From an uncultured Lachnospiraceae bacterium (GTDB lineage Bacteria; Bacillota; Clostridia; Lachnospirales; Lachnospiraceae), in assembly GCA_947174505.1 (NCBI GenBank), contig CAMWJF010000027.1, positions 1-56,108 on the forward strand: a stretch of DNA of 56,108 nt, given 5' to 3'. This document shows, one piece after another, positions 25,358-34,164 of this stretch (within the stretch, counting starts at the first letter, position 1; each line of letters opens with the position of its first letter). Made by a program: the position numbers and the translations under genes. The notes under the pieces are model-generated. The model did not search any database. It had not been told where the DNA came from and saw only the letters and a list, made by a program, of their open reading frames with translations.

Positions 25358-26965
25358 TTGAGCATGAACACAACACCGATTTTAAAGAATAGAATCTTTC
25401 TGTACCTGACGGAATTTTTCGCCGGCATGTCCGTGATGGCGGTGGAGCTGGGGGCGAGCAGGCTGCTTGCTCCCTATTTCAGCTCCTCGCAGATTGTGTG
25501 GACAATCATCATCGGCACTATTATGATTGCCATGGCATTAGGCAATATTTACGGCGGGAAGAGCGCGGACAGGAATCCGGACCCGGACAGGCTCTATACG
25601 CGGATTCTGATTGCGGGGGTCTGGATCGCGGCGATACCCGTGGTAGGGAAATATATTATTCTTGGGATTTCCGCGCTGCTGATCTTTGCGGTGAATACAA
25701 ATTTCCTGATCTGGGCGGCTTTTGCAGCGTGTATGGTGATCTTTGTGTTCCCGCTTTTCCTGCTGGGAACGGTGACCCCTTCTCTGGCGAAATATACGGT
25801 GCAGAGCCTTTCGGACAGCGGCAGTATCGTTGGAACGCTGGGAGCGTTTAATACGATCGGCAGTATTATCGGCACTTTTGTGCCGACTTTTGTCTCGATT
25901 CCGGCGGTGGGCACTTCGGTTACCTTTTTGATTTTCGCGGCGATTCTGCTGGGATTAGGCATTATTTATTTTGTCAGCAAGAAGAGCGGGCTGAAAAAGA
26001 GCGCCGCGTCGGCGGTCATCTTTCTTCTGTGCTGTATTTTTGGGGCGTCGAACAGTTTTGCCTTCTGGGAGAACAGTCTGGCTTACGAGGGGGAGTCCAT
26101 TTATAATTACTTACAGGTGAAAGAAAACGACAGAAGCGTCATATTATCGACAAATGTGCTTTTCGGGGTGCAGTCCATTCTAATAAAGGACGAGGGACTG
26201 ACGGGTATGTACTACGACTATGCCATGGCAGCGCCGCTTATGACGGGAAAAGAAAATCCGGCGGACTGCAATACGCTGATTCTCGGCATGGGCACGGGCA
26301 CTTATGCGCACCAGTGCCGGGCTTATTACGGGGACATGCCTGTGGAGGGTGTGGAGATCGACGAAAAGATCACGGATCTGGCGCGGACATATTTTGAACT
26401 GCCGGAGGATGTGCCGGTGACCACTTATGATGGCAGGGCTTATCTGAATGCGATTGACGGTAAGTATGACGTGATTATGGTGGACGCGTATCAGGATATC
26501 ACGATTCCTTTTCAGATGTCCTCTGTGGAATTTTTCTCGCTGGTGAAGGAGCATCTGACGGAGGACGGCGTGATGGTGGTCAACATGAACATGCGCGGCA
26601 GCGGTGAGGACAGCATCAACGCTTATCTTTCCGATACCATAAGCAGCGTTTTCGGCGAGGTTTACACAGTGGACGTGAAGGGTTCCACCAACAGGGAGCT
26701 TTTTGCCTCCGACAATCCGCAGATGATTGAGAATCTGAAAAAGAACAAGGAGACCGTCGCGGACGAAAGTCTCCTTGCAATGATGCATACGGTTTCCGAA
26801 AATCTCATTCCCTATGAGGCGGGGGAACGGATTATGACCGATGACAAGGCGCCGGTGGAGCTGCTTGGTATGCGCGTCATCGACGAACTGATCAGAAACG
26901 AAGTTGCTTATTACAAAACTATTTTTGAGGAGCAGGGCATACAGGGTGTCATTGACGCCCTGTAA
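25358..26965 (+). CDS. Membrane-fused spermidine synthase-like protein
   Basis: 535 residues if TTG 25358 is the start (AAAAGGA five bases upstream); ATG 25364 is the alternative. Residues about 10-235 hold some seven hydrophobic helices ('AVELGASRLLAPYFSSSQI' is the usual first-helix signature), then a SpeE-like Rossmann domain (about 250-480) with 'LILGMGTGTYA', 'VEGVEIDEKI', 'YDGRAYL' and 'DVIMVDAYQD'. The residues that bind decarboxylated SAM and the acidic gate Asp are partly kept. Members of this fused family are often annotated as spermidine synthases, but few have been tested. It ends six bases from the convergent GH42 gene. Confidence 0.8.
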   Translation: MSMNTTPILKNRIFLYLTEFFAGMSVMAVELGASRLLAPYFSSSQIVWTIIIGTIMIAMALGNIYGGKSADRNPDPDRLYTRILIAGVWIAAIPVVGKYIILGISALLIFAVNTNFLIWAAFAACMVIFVFPLFLLGTVTPSLAKYTVQSLSDSGSIVGTLGAFNTIGSIIGTFVPTFVSIPAVGTSVTFLIFAAILLGLGIIYFVSKKSGLKKSAASAVIFLLCCIFGASNSFAFWENSLAYEGESIYNYLQVKENDRSVILSTNVLFGVQSILIKDEGLTGMYYDYAMAAPLMTGKENPADCNTLILGMGTGTYAHQCRAYYGDMPVEGVEIDEKITDLARTYFELPEDVPVTTYDGRAYLNAIDGKYDVIMVDAYQDITIPFQMSSVEFFSLVKEHLTEDGVMVVNMNMRGSGEDSINAYLSDTISSVFGEVYTVDVKGSTNRELFASDNPQMIENLKKNKETVADESLLAMMHTVSENLIPYEAGERIMTDDKAPVELLGMRVIDELIRNEVAYYKTIFEEQGIQGVIDAL

Positions 26966-26971
26966 ATGCGG

Positions 26972-28987
26972 TCAGTTCAGGCGGATAATTGCCACATCCT
27001 TCGCGGTCAGAGTGAGCGCATCTCCTTCTTTATAGCTCTTTTCTGACAACAGATCGGTTCCGGCAAAGGGCATTGCCATTACCCGGTCCTCATCTGCGTG
27101 GTTTAGCAGAAATACAAAGGTGCCATTCTTGTTGACTCTTCTGGTCACTTCTATGCCATCCGGCGTTTCCATAATCGGTTCAATGCCCGCTTCCCGGCAT
27201 ATTTCGCCAAGATATACCCGGTAAAAAGCATCGTCAGACTGCGTTGCCACATAATAACCGAAGCCTTTGCCGAAGGCGTTTTTCGTGAGTACGGGCATCC
27301 CCGCGTAGAAATCTTTTTCGTAAAAGGCGAGCGCCTCGGCCCCTTCCGTGTGCAGCAGGTCGCAGAGCATGGAGGCGGGGTAGGTCTTGCCCTGATAGTG
27401 GAAACAGTTGTGCATGTCCTCCGGCAGCGCGTCTTCTTCCTCCACCCAGATGCCGAGAATATCCCGCAGTTTTCCGGGATAGCCGCCTACAGTCACGAGA
27501 TCGTGTTCGTCCACATAACCGCTGAAAAAAGTGGTCAGGAAACGGCCGCCGTTTTTCACATAGGCGCGAAGCTTTTCGTCATACCCGGTTTTCACCATAT
27601 AGAGCACGGGAGCGATGACAAGATCATATGCAGACAGATCGTCCTCCACGCCGATCATATCCACGGGAATATGCAGATCGAACAGGGCTTTGTAGTACCG
27701 CTCCACCTCCCGACAGTAATCCAGATAGACGGACGGTCCTGCGGAGTAGGAGATGCCCCACCAGTTGTCCCAGTCAAAGACGATGGCGGCTTTCGCCTCG
27801 CTTCTTGCGCCGAGGGTCTGCTCACCCAGCTTGTCAAGTTCCGCGCCAAGCTCTGCTACCTCGCGAAATACACGGGTGTTCTCATGTCCGGCATGGTCGA
27901 TCACCGCGCCGTGGTATTTTTCACAGGCGCCGATGCTGCGTTTCATCTGGAAAAACATAACGGTGTCCGCTCCGTGGGCAACCGCCTGATAGCTCCACAG
28001 CCGCATCACGCCGGGGCGTTTGAGCATATTGTAAGGCAGCCAGTTGGTGACGGAGGGCGTCTGCTCCATCAGGGCGAAGGGCTTCCCCTGCTTTAAGCCG
28101 CGCATCAGGTCGTGGCGCAGGGCAACGCCGGAGACGGGCGTGTCGTTTGCGGGATAATTATCCCAGGAAACGAAATCCATGTATTTGGCCCACATCTGGT
28201 AATCCAGAGGCTGGTAAGTGCCCATCAGGTTCGTGGTGATGGGGACATCGGGGGTAATGGCGCGGACCGCGTCATACTCCAGCCGGTAAGCGTTTAAAAT
28301 GCTCTCCGAATTAAAACGGCGGTAGTCCAGGGAGATGCCCTGAAAAGTACTGCGGTCATTGCCCCAGTGCTCGGAAAGGTGATTGGGTGCGACGATATCC
28401 TCAAAATCATAGAAGGTGTGACCCCAGAATGCGGTGTCCCAGACGCGGTTCACCTCATCGATCGTTTTGTATTTTTCTTTCAGCCATTCCCGGAATTTTT
28501 TCTCGCAGTTTTCACAGTAGCATTCCCCGCCGTACTCGTTGGAAATGTGCCATGCGACAAGATTCTCATATTTCCCGTAGCGTTCGGCCAGCCTGGAAGC
28601 CAGCGCTGCTGCGTATTTCCGATAGGCAGGGCTGTTGGGACAGGAGTTGTGGCGGCTGCCGAATTTGCGCTTCATGCCGTTTGCCTCCACACGCAGGATG
28701 TCGGGATGCTTCCTGGCCATCCATGCGGGATGCGCTCCGGTGGAGGTAGCCAGACAAACCTTCAGACCGTGCTGCTTCACCAGCTCCATAATCTTGTCCA
28801 GCTTTTCGAAATGGTAAACGTCGTCATCGGACTGTAAGCTGGCCCAGCTGAAGACGTTCAGGGTGACAATGTCGATGTGCGCAAGCTTTAACAGCCGCAT
28901 ATCCTCCTCCCAAGTCTCCTCCGGCCACTGTTCCGGGTTGTAGTCCCCGCCGTAGGGGATTTTTTTGATTTTTTCGTATTCGACCAT
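26972..28987 (-). CDS. Beta-galactosidase, glycoside hydrolase family 42
   Basis: 671 residues. A GH42 retaining enzyme releasing terminal beta-galactose. Domain A is a TIM barrel with the opening 'GGDYNPEQWPEETWEED' (about residues 13-29). The acid/base is Glu151 in 'HISNEYGG' and the nucleophile Glu308 in 'ALMEQTPS'. The zinc-type cysteine set 'CYCENCEKKF' follows the acid/base. Domain B is a trimerisation domain (about 395-600), and a short C-terminal beta domain ends the protein. No signal peptide, so substrate must be imported. Start at 28987 follows AAGGAGAAAATCAT. No sugar transporter is adjacent. Confidence 0.93.
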   Translation of the reverse strand: MVEYEKIKKIPYGGDYNPEQWPEETWEEDMRLLKLAHIDIVTLNVFSWASLQSDDDVYHFEKLDKIMELVKQHGLKVCLATSTGAHPAWMARKHPDILRVEANGMKRKFGSRHNSCPNSPAYRKYAAALASRLAERYGKYENLVAWHISNEYGGECYCENCEKKFREWLKEKYKTIDEVNRVWDTAFWGHTFYDFEDIVAPNHLSEHWGNDRSTFQGISLDYRRFNSESILNAYRLEYDAVRAITPDVPITTNLMGTYQPLDYQMWAKYMDFVSWDNYPANDTPVSGVALRHDLMRGLKQGKPFALMEQTPSVTNWLPYNMLKRPGVMRLWSYQAVAHGADTVMFFQMKRSIGACEKYHGAVIDHAGHENTRVFREVAELGAELDKLGEQTLGARSEAKAAIVFDWDNWWGISYSAGPSVYLDYCREVERYYKALFDLHIPVDMIGVEDDLSAYDLVIAPVLYMVKTGYDEKLRAYVKNGGRFLTTFFSGYVDEHDLVTVGGYPGKLRDILGIWVEEEDALPEDMHNCFHYQGKTYPASMLCDLLHTEGAEALAFYEKDFYAGMPVLTKNAFGKGFGYYVATQSDDAFYRVYLGEICREAGIEPIMETPDGIEVTRRVNKNGTFVFLLNHADEDRVMAMPFAGTDLLSEKSYKEGDALTLTAKDVAIIRLN

Positions 28988-29089
28988 ATGATTTTCTCCT
29001 TGATTAATATGATTATTTCATTATATCCGATTTGCATGAATTGGAATACTTGACAAAATGCTGATTTATAAAAGTGTTTTTTAGTAATA

Positions 29090-29125
29090 ACGATAAAAGG
29101 AACCGGGTCTGCACCCGGTTCCTTC
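29090..29125 (-). terminator. Intrinsic terminator after the DUF5610-like gene
   Basis: On the minus strand GGAACCGGG pairs with CCCGGTTCC across TGCAGA, followed by TTTTAT. It lies about 22 bases after the stop codon. Confidence 0.8.
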
Positions 29126-29146
29126 GGTCTCTTCATCTTAAAACGT

Positions 29147-29764
29147 TTAGTTGGTAGCAGTAGTCTGCGCTGCATCCTCAGCCATTTTGTCAAAGCCCGC
29201 CATCACAGCGTCATAGGTCTGCTTGGAGATTTCGGGAAGCTCGCCGCCCCAAGTCTTCTCAGCCTGCTTGTAGCCTTTCTTGAAAGCCTCACGCATATCT
29301 TCGATCTTGCTCGGATCGCCGCCTGTCAGAGCCGTTGCGAAATCAAGAATTCTGCTGGAGGTCTGCTTCACGCCCCAGTAACCGTCCTCGGAGACATCTT
29401 TCTGCGCCTGCAGTCTGGTAGCTTCATCAACTTCAAACTTGCCGCTGGCAAGGAATTTCCACATGTCACCGCCTGCAATGCCGGAGGTCTGGCTCTGCTT
29501 GGTCATCATCTGCTCAACGATGTTCCGAAGCTGCTTTGAATGTTCCTCTGCATCGGCTTTCATTTTATTTATAAGCTCGGTGTTCTGCACATACTTTTTA
29601 ACAGGCACGGTGGCACTATCCTTTGAAGGCTCGTAAACAACACCGTTTTCTCCCTTTTCGGTAGTATTGTCTTTTGTCTCTTCAACAGGCTTGTTCTCTG
29701 TCTGTGTGGTTGTGAGAGTTTCGTAAGCATTAGCGCCTACTCCTGCAATTCCGTTTACGCTCAT
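29147..29764 (-). CDS. DUF5610-like hypothetical protein
   Basis: 205 residues, start 29764 with AAGGAGGGATACCC upstream. No signal peptide or membrane segment. Residues about 20-65 are a low-complexity Thr/Glu/Asn linker. The C-terminal half resembles DUF5610: 'SEDGYWGVKQTSSRILDFA' (about residues 124-142), 'ALTGGDPSKIEDMREAF' and 'GYKQAEKTWGGELPEIS'. Similar Lachnospiraceae proteins are sometimes labelled 'hydrogenase-4 component G', which has no functional support. It stands alone with its own terminator. Confidence 0.65.
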   Translation of the reverse strand: MSVNGIAGVGANAYETLTTTQTENKPVEETKDNTTEKGENGVVYEPSKDSATVPVKKYVQNTELINKMKADAEEHSKQLRNIVEQMMTKQSQTSGIAGGDMWKFLASGKFEVDEATRLQAQKDVSEDGYWGVKQTSSRILDFATALTGGDPSKIEDMREAFKKGYKQAEKTWGGELPEISKQTYDAVMAGFDKMAEDAAQTTATN

Positions 29765-30079
29765 GGGTATCCCTCCTTGGAAATAATAATGTATATTTGT
29801 AGTTACGAAAAGACTGCCATCCGGACAATCTCCCTTTTCTATTTACTATATCGTACCATTTTCCTAAATTGATTAGAAGAGAAGCAGGAGAAATTCATAA
29901 AACTTCCATAAAATACCTTCAAGTACGGCGCAGTCGGCATGTGAGGGAGCCTGCGCTTGACATTTTGTACAAAATTAAGTACAATTCTTGTATACAAAGT
30001 ACACGGACTTCTGCGGGAAAGCGGCGAAAAAAGAAAATGGCTGACAGATATCCGGGTCAGTGACAAAAAAGGAGCAGCT
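29765..30079. other. Intergenic region between divergent genes
   Basis: 315 bases without a gene. It contains the minus-strand ribosome binding site at about 29768-29777, an AT-rich stretch near 29840-29900 and the ispE promoter with two palindromes at 29957-29997. No other signal is seen. Confidence 0.6.
29957..29997 (+). promoter_or_regulatory. ispE-gntR promoter with FCD-GntR-type operator
   Basis: TTGACA (29957-29962) and TACAAT (29980-29985) are 17 bp apart, the best promoter in the window. TTGTAC (29965-29970) and GTACAA (29979-29984) form an inverted repeat over the spacer and -10. The perfect palindrome TTGTATACAA (29988-29997) covers the expected start of transcription. TGTATACA-like palindromes are typical sites of FadR/FCD GntR regulators, and such a regulator is the second gene of this operon. 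Confidence 0.7.
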
Positions 30080-30955
30080 ATGGTAAAACAGAAAGCCTAC
30101 GCAAAAATTAATCTGGGACTGGACGTGCTGCGGCGCAGACCTGACGGATACCATGAGGTGAAAATGATTATGCAGACTGTGGATATCTGCGATGAGCTGA
30201 CCTTTGAGAAGAGAGAGGAGCCGGGGATCGGGTTTCAGATAGAGGGCGCCGATCTGCCTGCGGACGAGAATAATCTGGTTTACCGGGCGGCAGCTCTTCT
30301 GATGGAGAAGCGTCAGATCCGGGAGGGCGTTTCCATTACCCTGCAGAAAAGGATTCCCATTGCGGCGGGCATGGCGGGCGGCAGTGCGGATGCGGCAGCG
30401 GCCCTGCGGGGTCTGAATGATCTTTTTGGTATGGGATATTCCGTGGAAGAACTGCAGGAGATCGGCGTGACGCTGGGGGCGGACATTCCTTACTGCATTC
30501 AGGGGGGGACGATGCTTTCGGAGGGCATCGGAGAAATACTGACACCATTGTCAGTTCCACCGGCCTGCCATCTGGTGATAGCGAAGCCGGACATCGGCGT
30601 GTCCACGGCATTTGTCTACGGGCATCTGCAGGCGGACAGACTGTCTTTTCACCCGGATATTGACGGGATGGCGGCGGCGCTTGCTGCGGGAGACCTGAAA
30701 GGTATAACGGACAGAATGGGGAATGTGCTGGAAACGGTTACCGTAAAGGAATACCCCATTATTGACAGGCTGAAACAGATGATGTGCGATCTGGGAGCGG
30801 AAAACGCACTGATGAGCGGCAGCGGGCCTACGGTGTTCGGCATTTATCAAGAGAAACAGACGGCGGAGAAAGCTGCGGCCGCCATAAGGGAAGAGGAACC
30901 GGCAAGTGCGATTTTTGTGACGAGGTTTGTCAAGGGGGTAGTGTATGGATCATGA
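30080..30955 (+). CDS. ispE: 4-diphosphocytidyl-2-C-methyl-D-erythritol kinase
   Basis: 291 residues from ATG 30080 after AAAAAAGGAGCAGCT. It phosphorylates CDP-methylerythritol in the MEP isoprenoid pathway. GHMP kinase signatures are 'AYAKINLGLDVLRRRPDGYH' at the N-terminus, the ATP loop 'PIAAGMAGGSADAAAAL' (about residues 93-109) and the C-terminal 'ALMSGSGPTVFGI'. It overlaps the gntR-like gene by 11 bases. Confidence 0.94.
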   Translation: MVKQKAYAKINLGLDVLRRRPDGYHEVKMIMQTVDICDELTFEKREEPGIGFQIEGADLPADENNLVYRAAALLMEKRQIREGVSITLQKRIPIAAGMAGGSADAAAALRGLNDLFGMGYSVEELQEIGVTLGADIPYCIQGGTMLSEGIGEILTPLSVPPACHLVIAKPDIGVSTAFVYGHLQADRLSFHPDIDGMAAALAAGDLKGITDRMGNVLETVTVKEYPIIDRLKQMMCDLGAENALMSGSGPTVFGIYQEKQTAEKAAAAIREEEPASAIFVTRFVKGVVYGS

Positions 30956-31640
30956 TTTCACTGTGAATATGGATGAATTCCTTCCTTTGCGGGATGTGGT
31001 GTTTAACACGCTGCGCCGTGCCATTTTGACCGGTGAACTGAAACCGGGGGAGAGGCTGATGGAGATTCATCTGGCTAACCGTCTGGGGGTGAGCCGCACG
31101 CCGATCCGGGAAGCAATACGAAAGCTGGAACTGGAAGGTCTGGTGACCATGATACCCAGGCGGGGCGCGGAGGTGGCGCAGATCACGGAGAAGAGCCTGC
31201 AGGATGTGCTGGAGGTGAGACGCGCTCTGGACGCGCTCTGCGCGGAGCTTGCCTGTGACAGGATTACGGTGGAGGGGAAGGCGGCTCTGAAAAAGGCATG
31301 TGACAGCTTTGAGGAGGCCACAAAGACGGGAGAGGTGGTGACCATTGCGGAAGCGGACGTGGCATTACACGATATCATTGTGCAGGCGACGGGAAACCAG
31401 CGGCTGATCCAGCTGATCAATAACCTGTCCGAACAGATGTACCGCTACCGCTTTGAGTATATCAAGGATGAGAGTGGGCATGAAAATCTGGTCAATGAGC
31501 ATAGGATGATATATGAGAGCATTATGGATGGCGACAGGGAGAAGGCGGCGGCAGCGGCCAGACTCCACATTGATAATCAGGAGCAGTCCATTATCAGGCA
31601 GATACGCATTGATCCCAGAGGGAAGCCGCGCAGGCATTGA
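30945..31640 (+). CDS. GntR-family regulator, FadR/FCD subfamily
   Basis: 231 residues, ATG 30945 with AAGGGGGT upstream inside ispE. The winged HTH (about residues 12-75) reads 'LKPGERLMEIHLANRLGVSRT' then 'PIREAIRKLELEGLV'. The FCD ligand domain (about 85-215) carries the metal-site pattern 'DVALHDIIVQATGN' and 'EHRMIYESIMDGD'. Such proteins sense organic acids or sugar acids. The TTGTATACAA palindrome at the operon promoter suggests autoregulation. Its ligand and wider regulon are unknown. Confidence 0.87.
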   Translation: MDHDFTVNMDEFLPLRDVVFNTLRRAILTGELKPGERLMEIHLANRLGVSRTPIREAIRKLELEGLVTMIPRRGAEVAQITEKSLQDVLEVRRALDALCAELACDRITVEGKAALKKACDSFEEATKTGEVVTIAEADVALHDIIVQATGNQRLIQLINNLSEQMYRYRFEYIKDESGHENLVNEHRMIYESIMDGDREKAAAAARLHIDNQEQSIIRQIRIDPRGKPRRH

Positions 31641-31714
31641 AAAAGATTGTATCAGAACGGCTTGAAGCGGGAATACTCCCAATGCAAGGATAACGGCAGA
31701 TGGGAGTATGGAGC

Positions 31715-31960
31715 ATGAAGAAAAAAGGAAAAACAATGGCGGCCTGTCTTTTTGCGGCAGTCTGGTGGGGGATATTTTATCCGGAATTATGTTTTACGGA
31801 GGAGACCTGCGAGGCGGTAACGTCAGATGGGACGCAGTCGGACGGTGTGCCGGAACAGATCGAGGCGGCAGAGGTCTGGCGAGCCTCCGAGGATGAGATT
31901 GTGATAAGCAGCAGATTTTTGGAATGGTTTGAGGAAAATCTGTCTGTGAGGAAAGATTAG
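31715..31960 (+). CDS. Small secreted hypothetical protein
   Basis: 81 residues from ATG 31715; an in-frame ATG at 31700 is possible. A basic start (MKKKGK) and hydrophobic core (about residues 7-25) suggest a signal peptide, followed by an acidic tail ending 'SRFLEWFEENLSVRKD'. No family recognised. It sits between the gntR-like gene and murI in the same direction, 15 bases before murI. Confidence 0.5.
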   Translation: MKKKGKTMAACLFAAVWWGIFYPELCFTEETCEAVTSDGTQSDGVPEQIEAAEVWRASEDEIVISSRFLEWFEENLSVRKD

Positions 31961-31975
31961 GAAGGGTCGGGAACC

Positions 31976-32809
31976 ATGAACGGACAGGAAGAGTGGCATA
32001 ACAGCCCCATAGGCGTGTTTGATTCGGGGGTGGGAGGGCTGACTGTGGCCCGTGAGATTATGCGGCAGCTCCCCAACGAGCGGATTGTTTATTTCGGGGA
32101 CACGGCGCGGGTGCCCTACGGAAGTAAGTCGAAGGAGACGGTGACAAGATTTTCCAGACAGATCGTGCGTTTTCTGGAGACGCAGCAGGTGAAGGCCATC
32201 GTGGTCGCCTGCAATACGGCCAGCGCCTATGCGCTGGAGGATCTGGAAAAAGAGGTGGACATCCCGATGATCGGTGTGGTCAAGCCGGGGGCAAGAGTGG
32301 CTCTTTCGGCTACCGCGAATAAGAAAATCGGCGTTGTGGCGACTGAGGCTACTATAAACAGCGGCATATACAGCCGTTACATAGAAGAACATGACAGCAG
32401 TGTCAGCGTTATCGGAAAGGCATGCCCGCTCTTTGTGCCGCTGGTGGAGGAGGGGCTGTGGGAAGACCCGGTGACCGACGAGATTGCCCGCCGTTATCTG
32501 ACGGAGCTGATTGACAGCGGCATAGACACTTTGATTCTGGGATGCACGCACTACCCGATGCTGCGTTCCACGGTGGGAAAAATTATGGGGGAAGGCGTGA
32601 CTTTAGTCAACCCGGCTTATGAGACGGCACGGGAGCTGAAAGCGCTTTTGACGGAACATGGTCTGGAGAGTGAGCACCGGCCGGGGCTGGGGACAGAGCT
32701 GTACCGCTTTTTTGTCAGCGACGCCGCCGACAAATTCCAACGCTTTGCCAACTCCATTCTGCCTTACGGTATTTTGTCCGCAAGGGTGATCCGAATTGAC
32801 GAATTTTAA
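31976..32809 (+). CDS. murI: Glutamate racemase
   Basis: 277 residues. It makes D-glutamate for peptidoglycan. The first active site motif is 'GVFDSGVGGLTV' (about residues 13-24), the catalytic cysteines lie in 'VVACNTASAYA' and 'ILGCTHYPML', and the substrate loop is 'FGDTARVPYGSKS'. ATG 31976 follows GGAAGGGTCGGG. A perfect 8-bp hairpin AACAGTTC/GAACTGTT (32812-32832) lies right after the stop. Confidence 0.95.
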   Translation: MNGQEEWHNSPIGVFDSGVGGLTVAREIMRQLPNERIVYFGDTARVPYGSKSKETVTRFSRQIVRFLETQQVKAIVVACNTASAYALEDLEKEVDIPMIGVVKPGARVALSATANKKIGVVATEATINSGIYSRYIEEHDSSVSVIGKACPLFVPLVEEGLWEDPVTDEIARRYLTELIDSGIDTLILGCTHYPMLRSTVGKIMGEGVTLVNPAYETARELKALLTEHGLESEHRPGLGTELYRFFVSDAADKFQRFANSILPYGILSARVIRIDEF

Positions 32810-32811
32810 GC

Positions 32812-32832
32812 AACAGTTCAGCCAGAACTGTT
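32812..32832 (+). repeat. Perfect short hairpin between murI and the DUF1934 gene
   Basis: AACAGTTC (32812-32819), spacer AGCCA, GAACTGTT (32825-32832). No T-run follows. It could be an operator, an RNA processing site or a weak pause site. Confidence 0.5.
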
Positions 32833-32855
32833 ACAATGTTTAGAGGGAAAATATC

Positions 32856-33308
32856 ATGACAAAAGAAGTGCTATTAACTTTACAGGGATTACAGTTCGAC
32901 CAGCGGGAGGAAAACGCCGATAAAATCGAGACGGTCACTGTGGGCGATTATTACAAGAAAAATGACAGGCACTACGTGGTCTATGAGGAGGTTGCGGAGG
33001 GGTTTGACCAGGCTACGAAGAACCGCCTTAAATTCGGCGGCCAGATGGTGGAGCTGACGCGCCACGGGCTGGTGAATGTACATATGGTTTTTCAGGAAAA
33101 CAAAAAGAACCTGTCAAACTACAATACGCCCTTCGGCCAGATTCTGGTGGGGATCGACACGAAGCGGATAACGATCGACGAAAAGGAAGATACTATTGTG
33201 GTGGACGTGGACTATGCGCTGGACATCAATTATGAGTTTCTGTCGGACTGCCATATCAGAATCGACATCCGCTCCAAAGAAAACGGCAGCTTTACGCTCA
33301 TGCCGTAA
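32856..33308 (+). CDS. DUF1934 (YwiB-like) beta-barrel protein
   Basis: 150 residues, ATG 32856 after GAGGGAAAATATC. The family pattern is visible as 'TVGDYYKKNDRHYVVYEE', 'TLKFGGQMVELTRHG'-like strand (here 'RLKFGGQMVELTRHG'), 'NTPFGQILVGIDTKRI' and 'VDYALDINYEFLSDCHIRI'. DUF1934 forms a calycin-like barrel of unknown function and often lies beside cell-wall or arginyl-tRNA synthetase genes. Likely co-transcribed with murI. Confidence 0.85.
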   Translation: MTKEVLLTLQGLQFDQREENADKIETVTVGDYYKKNDRHYVVYEEVAEGFDQATKNRLKFGGQMVELTRHGLVNVHMVFQENKKNLSNYNTPFGQILVGIDTKRITIDEKEDTIVVDVDYALDINYEFLSDCHIRIDIRSKENGSFTLMP

Positions 33309-33364
33309 AACTGCCGGGTGTGATTTGTTCGAATAGGAAATTGTGACAGTGTAAACCATTCAAG

Positions 33365-33383
33365 GAGAATGCGGAGCATTCTC
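33365..33383 (+). repeat. Two-hairpin intergenic element, copy I (short, compact loop)
   Basis: GAGAATGC, loop GGA, GCATTCTC. It matches hairpin 2 of the full copies but has a three-base loop and lies 57 bases after the stop codon, so membership is less certain than for the others. Confidence 0.5.
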
Positions 33384-33385
33384 TG

Positions 33386-33412
33386 AATCGAGCGCGCGGG
33401 CGCTCGATTTGT
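33386..33412 (+). terminator. Hairpin terminator between convergent genes
   Basis: AATCGAGCG (33386-33394) pairs with CGCTCGATT (33401-33409) and is followed by TGTTATTTG. It separates the DUF1934 gene from the convergent membrane protein gene. Confidence 0.6.
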
Positions 33413-33888
33413 TATTTGACAGGTTTCGCCCCCGCTTTTTCCTGTGCCTTTTCAACCAGCTGTTTAAATTTACTCTTTTTCTTCTGCTCAACAACCGGCG
33501 CCCTTCCGTGCAGACCCTTTACATCCGTGATGTAAATGCCGCTGACAACAGCTTTTACTTCCTTCTTGACGGGAACGGCGTCAAAAATTTTTTCGTCGCA
33601 GATAAGCGTCATGATCTGCGGCCCTACCTTAGCCTTCACCACAGGGAGCTTGGAGCCGCGCAGGAGCTTGGGTGTCTGCGCCAATATGACTTGGGGCAGT
33701 CCCGCATCCTTTAGTTTCATTCGCTTTTTGTCGATGATGAGCATGGATACGGTCTGCTTCATCGCATCGATCTGTTCCTGCTGTTCGGCCTGTCTTTTCT
33801 GTGCTTTCTTTCCTAAGAAATATAATACGACCACGGCGACCAGCAGAACCGCCAGAATCACCAGTAAGACAATGGTTAACGTACTCAT
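33412..33888 (-). CDS. Single-pass membrane hypothetical protein
   Basis: 158 residues from the ATG at 33888, which has GGAGG seven bases upstream; the frame extends to 33954 without a better site. One membrane helix (about residues 5-27, 'IVLLVILAVLLVAVVVLYFLG') is followed by a coiled-coil-like Gln/Glu/Lys segment, then a cytoplasmic domain with 'LPQVILAQTPKLLRGSKLPVVKAKVGP'-type strands and a Lys-rich tail. The outline recalls YajC-like proteins but the sequence does not match. Function unknown. Confidence 0.6.
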   Translation of the reverse strand: MSTLTIVLLVILAVLLVAVVVLYFLGKKAQKRQAEQQEQIDAMKQTVSMLIIDKKRMKLKDAGLPQVILAQTPKLLRGSKLPVVKAKVGPQIMTLICDEKIFDAVPVKKEVKAVVSGIYITDVKGLHGRAPVVEQKKKSKFKQLVEKAQEKAGAKPVK

Positions 33889-34053
33889 GGGAATGCCTCC
33901 GTTTTCAAAAATATATGTAAAAAATATTTTAACATTGATCTGCGCGTTGCGCAAGCGTCAAAATGCGACTTTGGGGCTTTTATGTGTGTCGGGCGTTACA
34001 AGGCGGACCGGAGCAGGGCTGTGGCGGAGCGCGTAAATAGGGAAGGCCGGATA

Positions 34054-34083
34054 TAGACAAATGAAGGACGGCTGTGGTAAGAT
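34054..34083 (+). promoter_or_regulatory. Probable promoter of the FKBP lipoprotein gene
   Basis: TAGACA (34054-34059) and TAAGAT (34078-34083) are 18 bp apart, 80 bases before the ATG. Moderate match to consensus. Confidence 0.4.
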
Positions 34084-34164
34084 AAAAGCTGGATTTGCTT
34101 CGTTACTGTGAAGGTACGGAACCGTTACAATTTTTGATTTAGGAAAAGAGGAATTGAGGAGATT

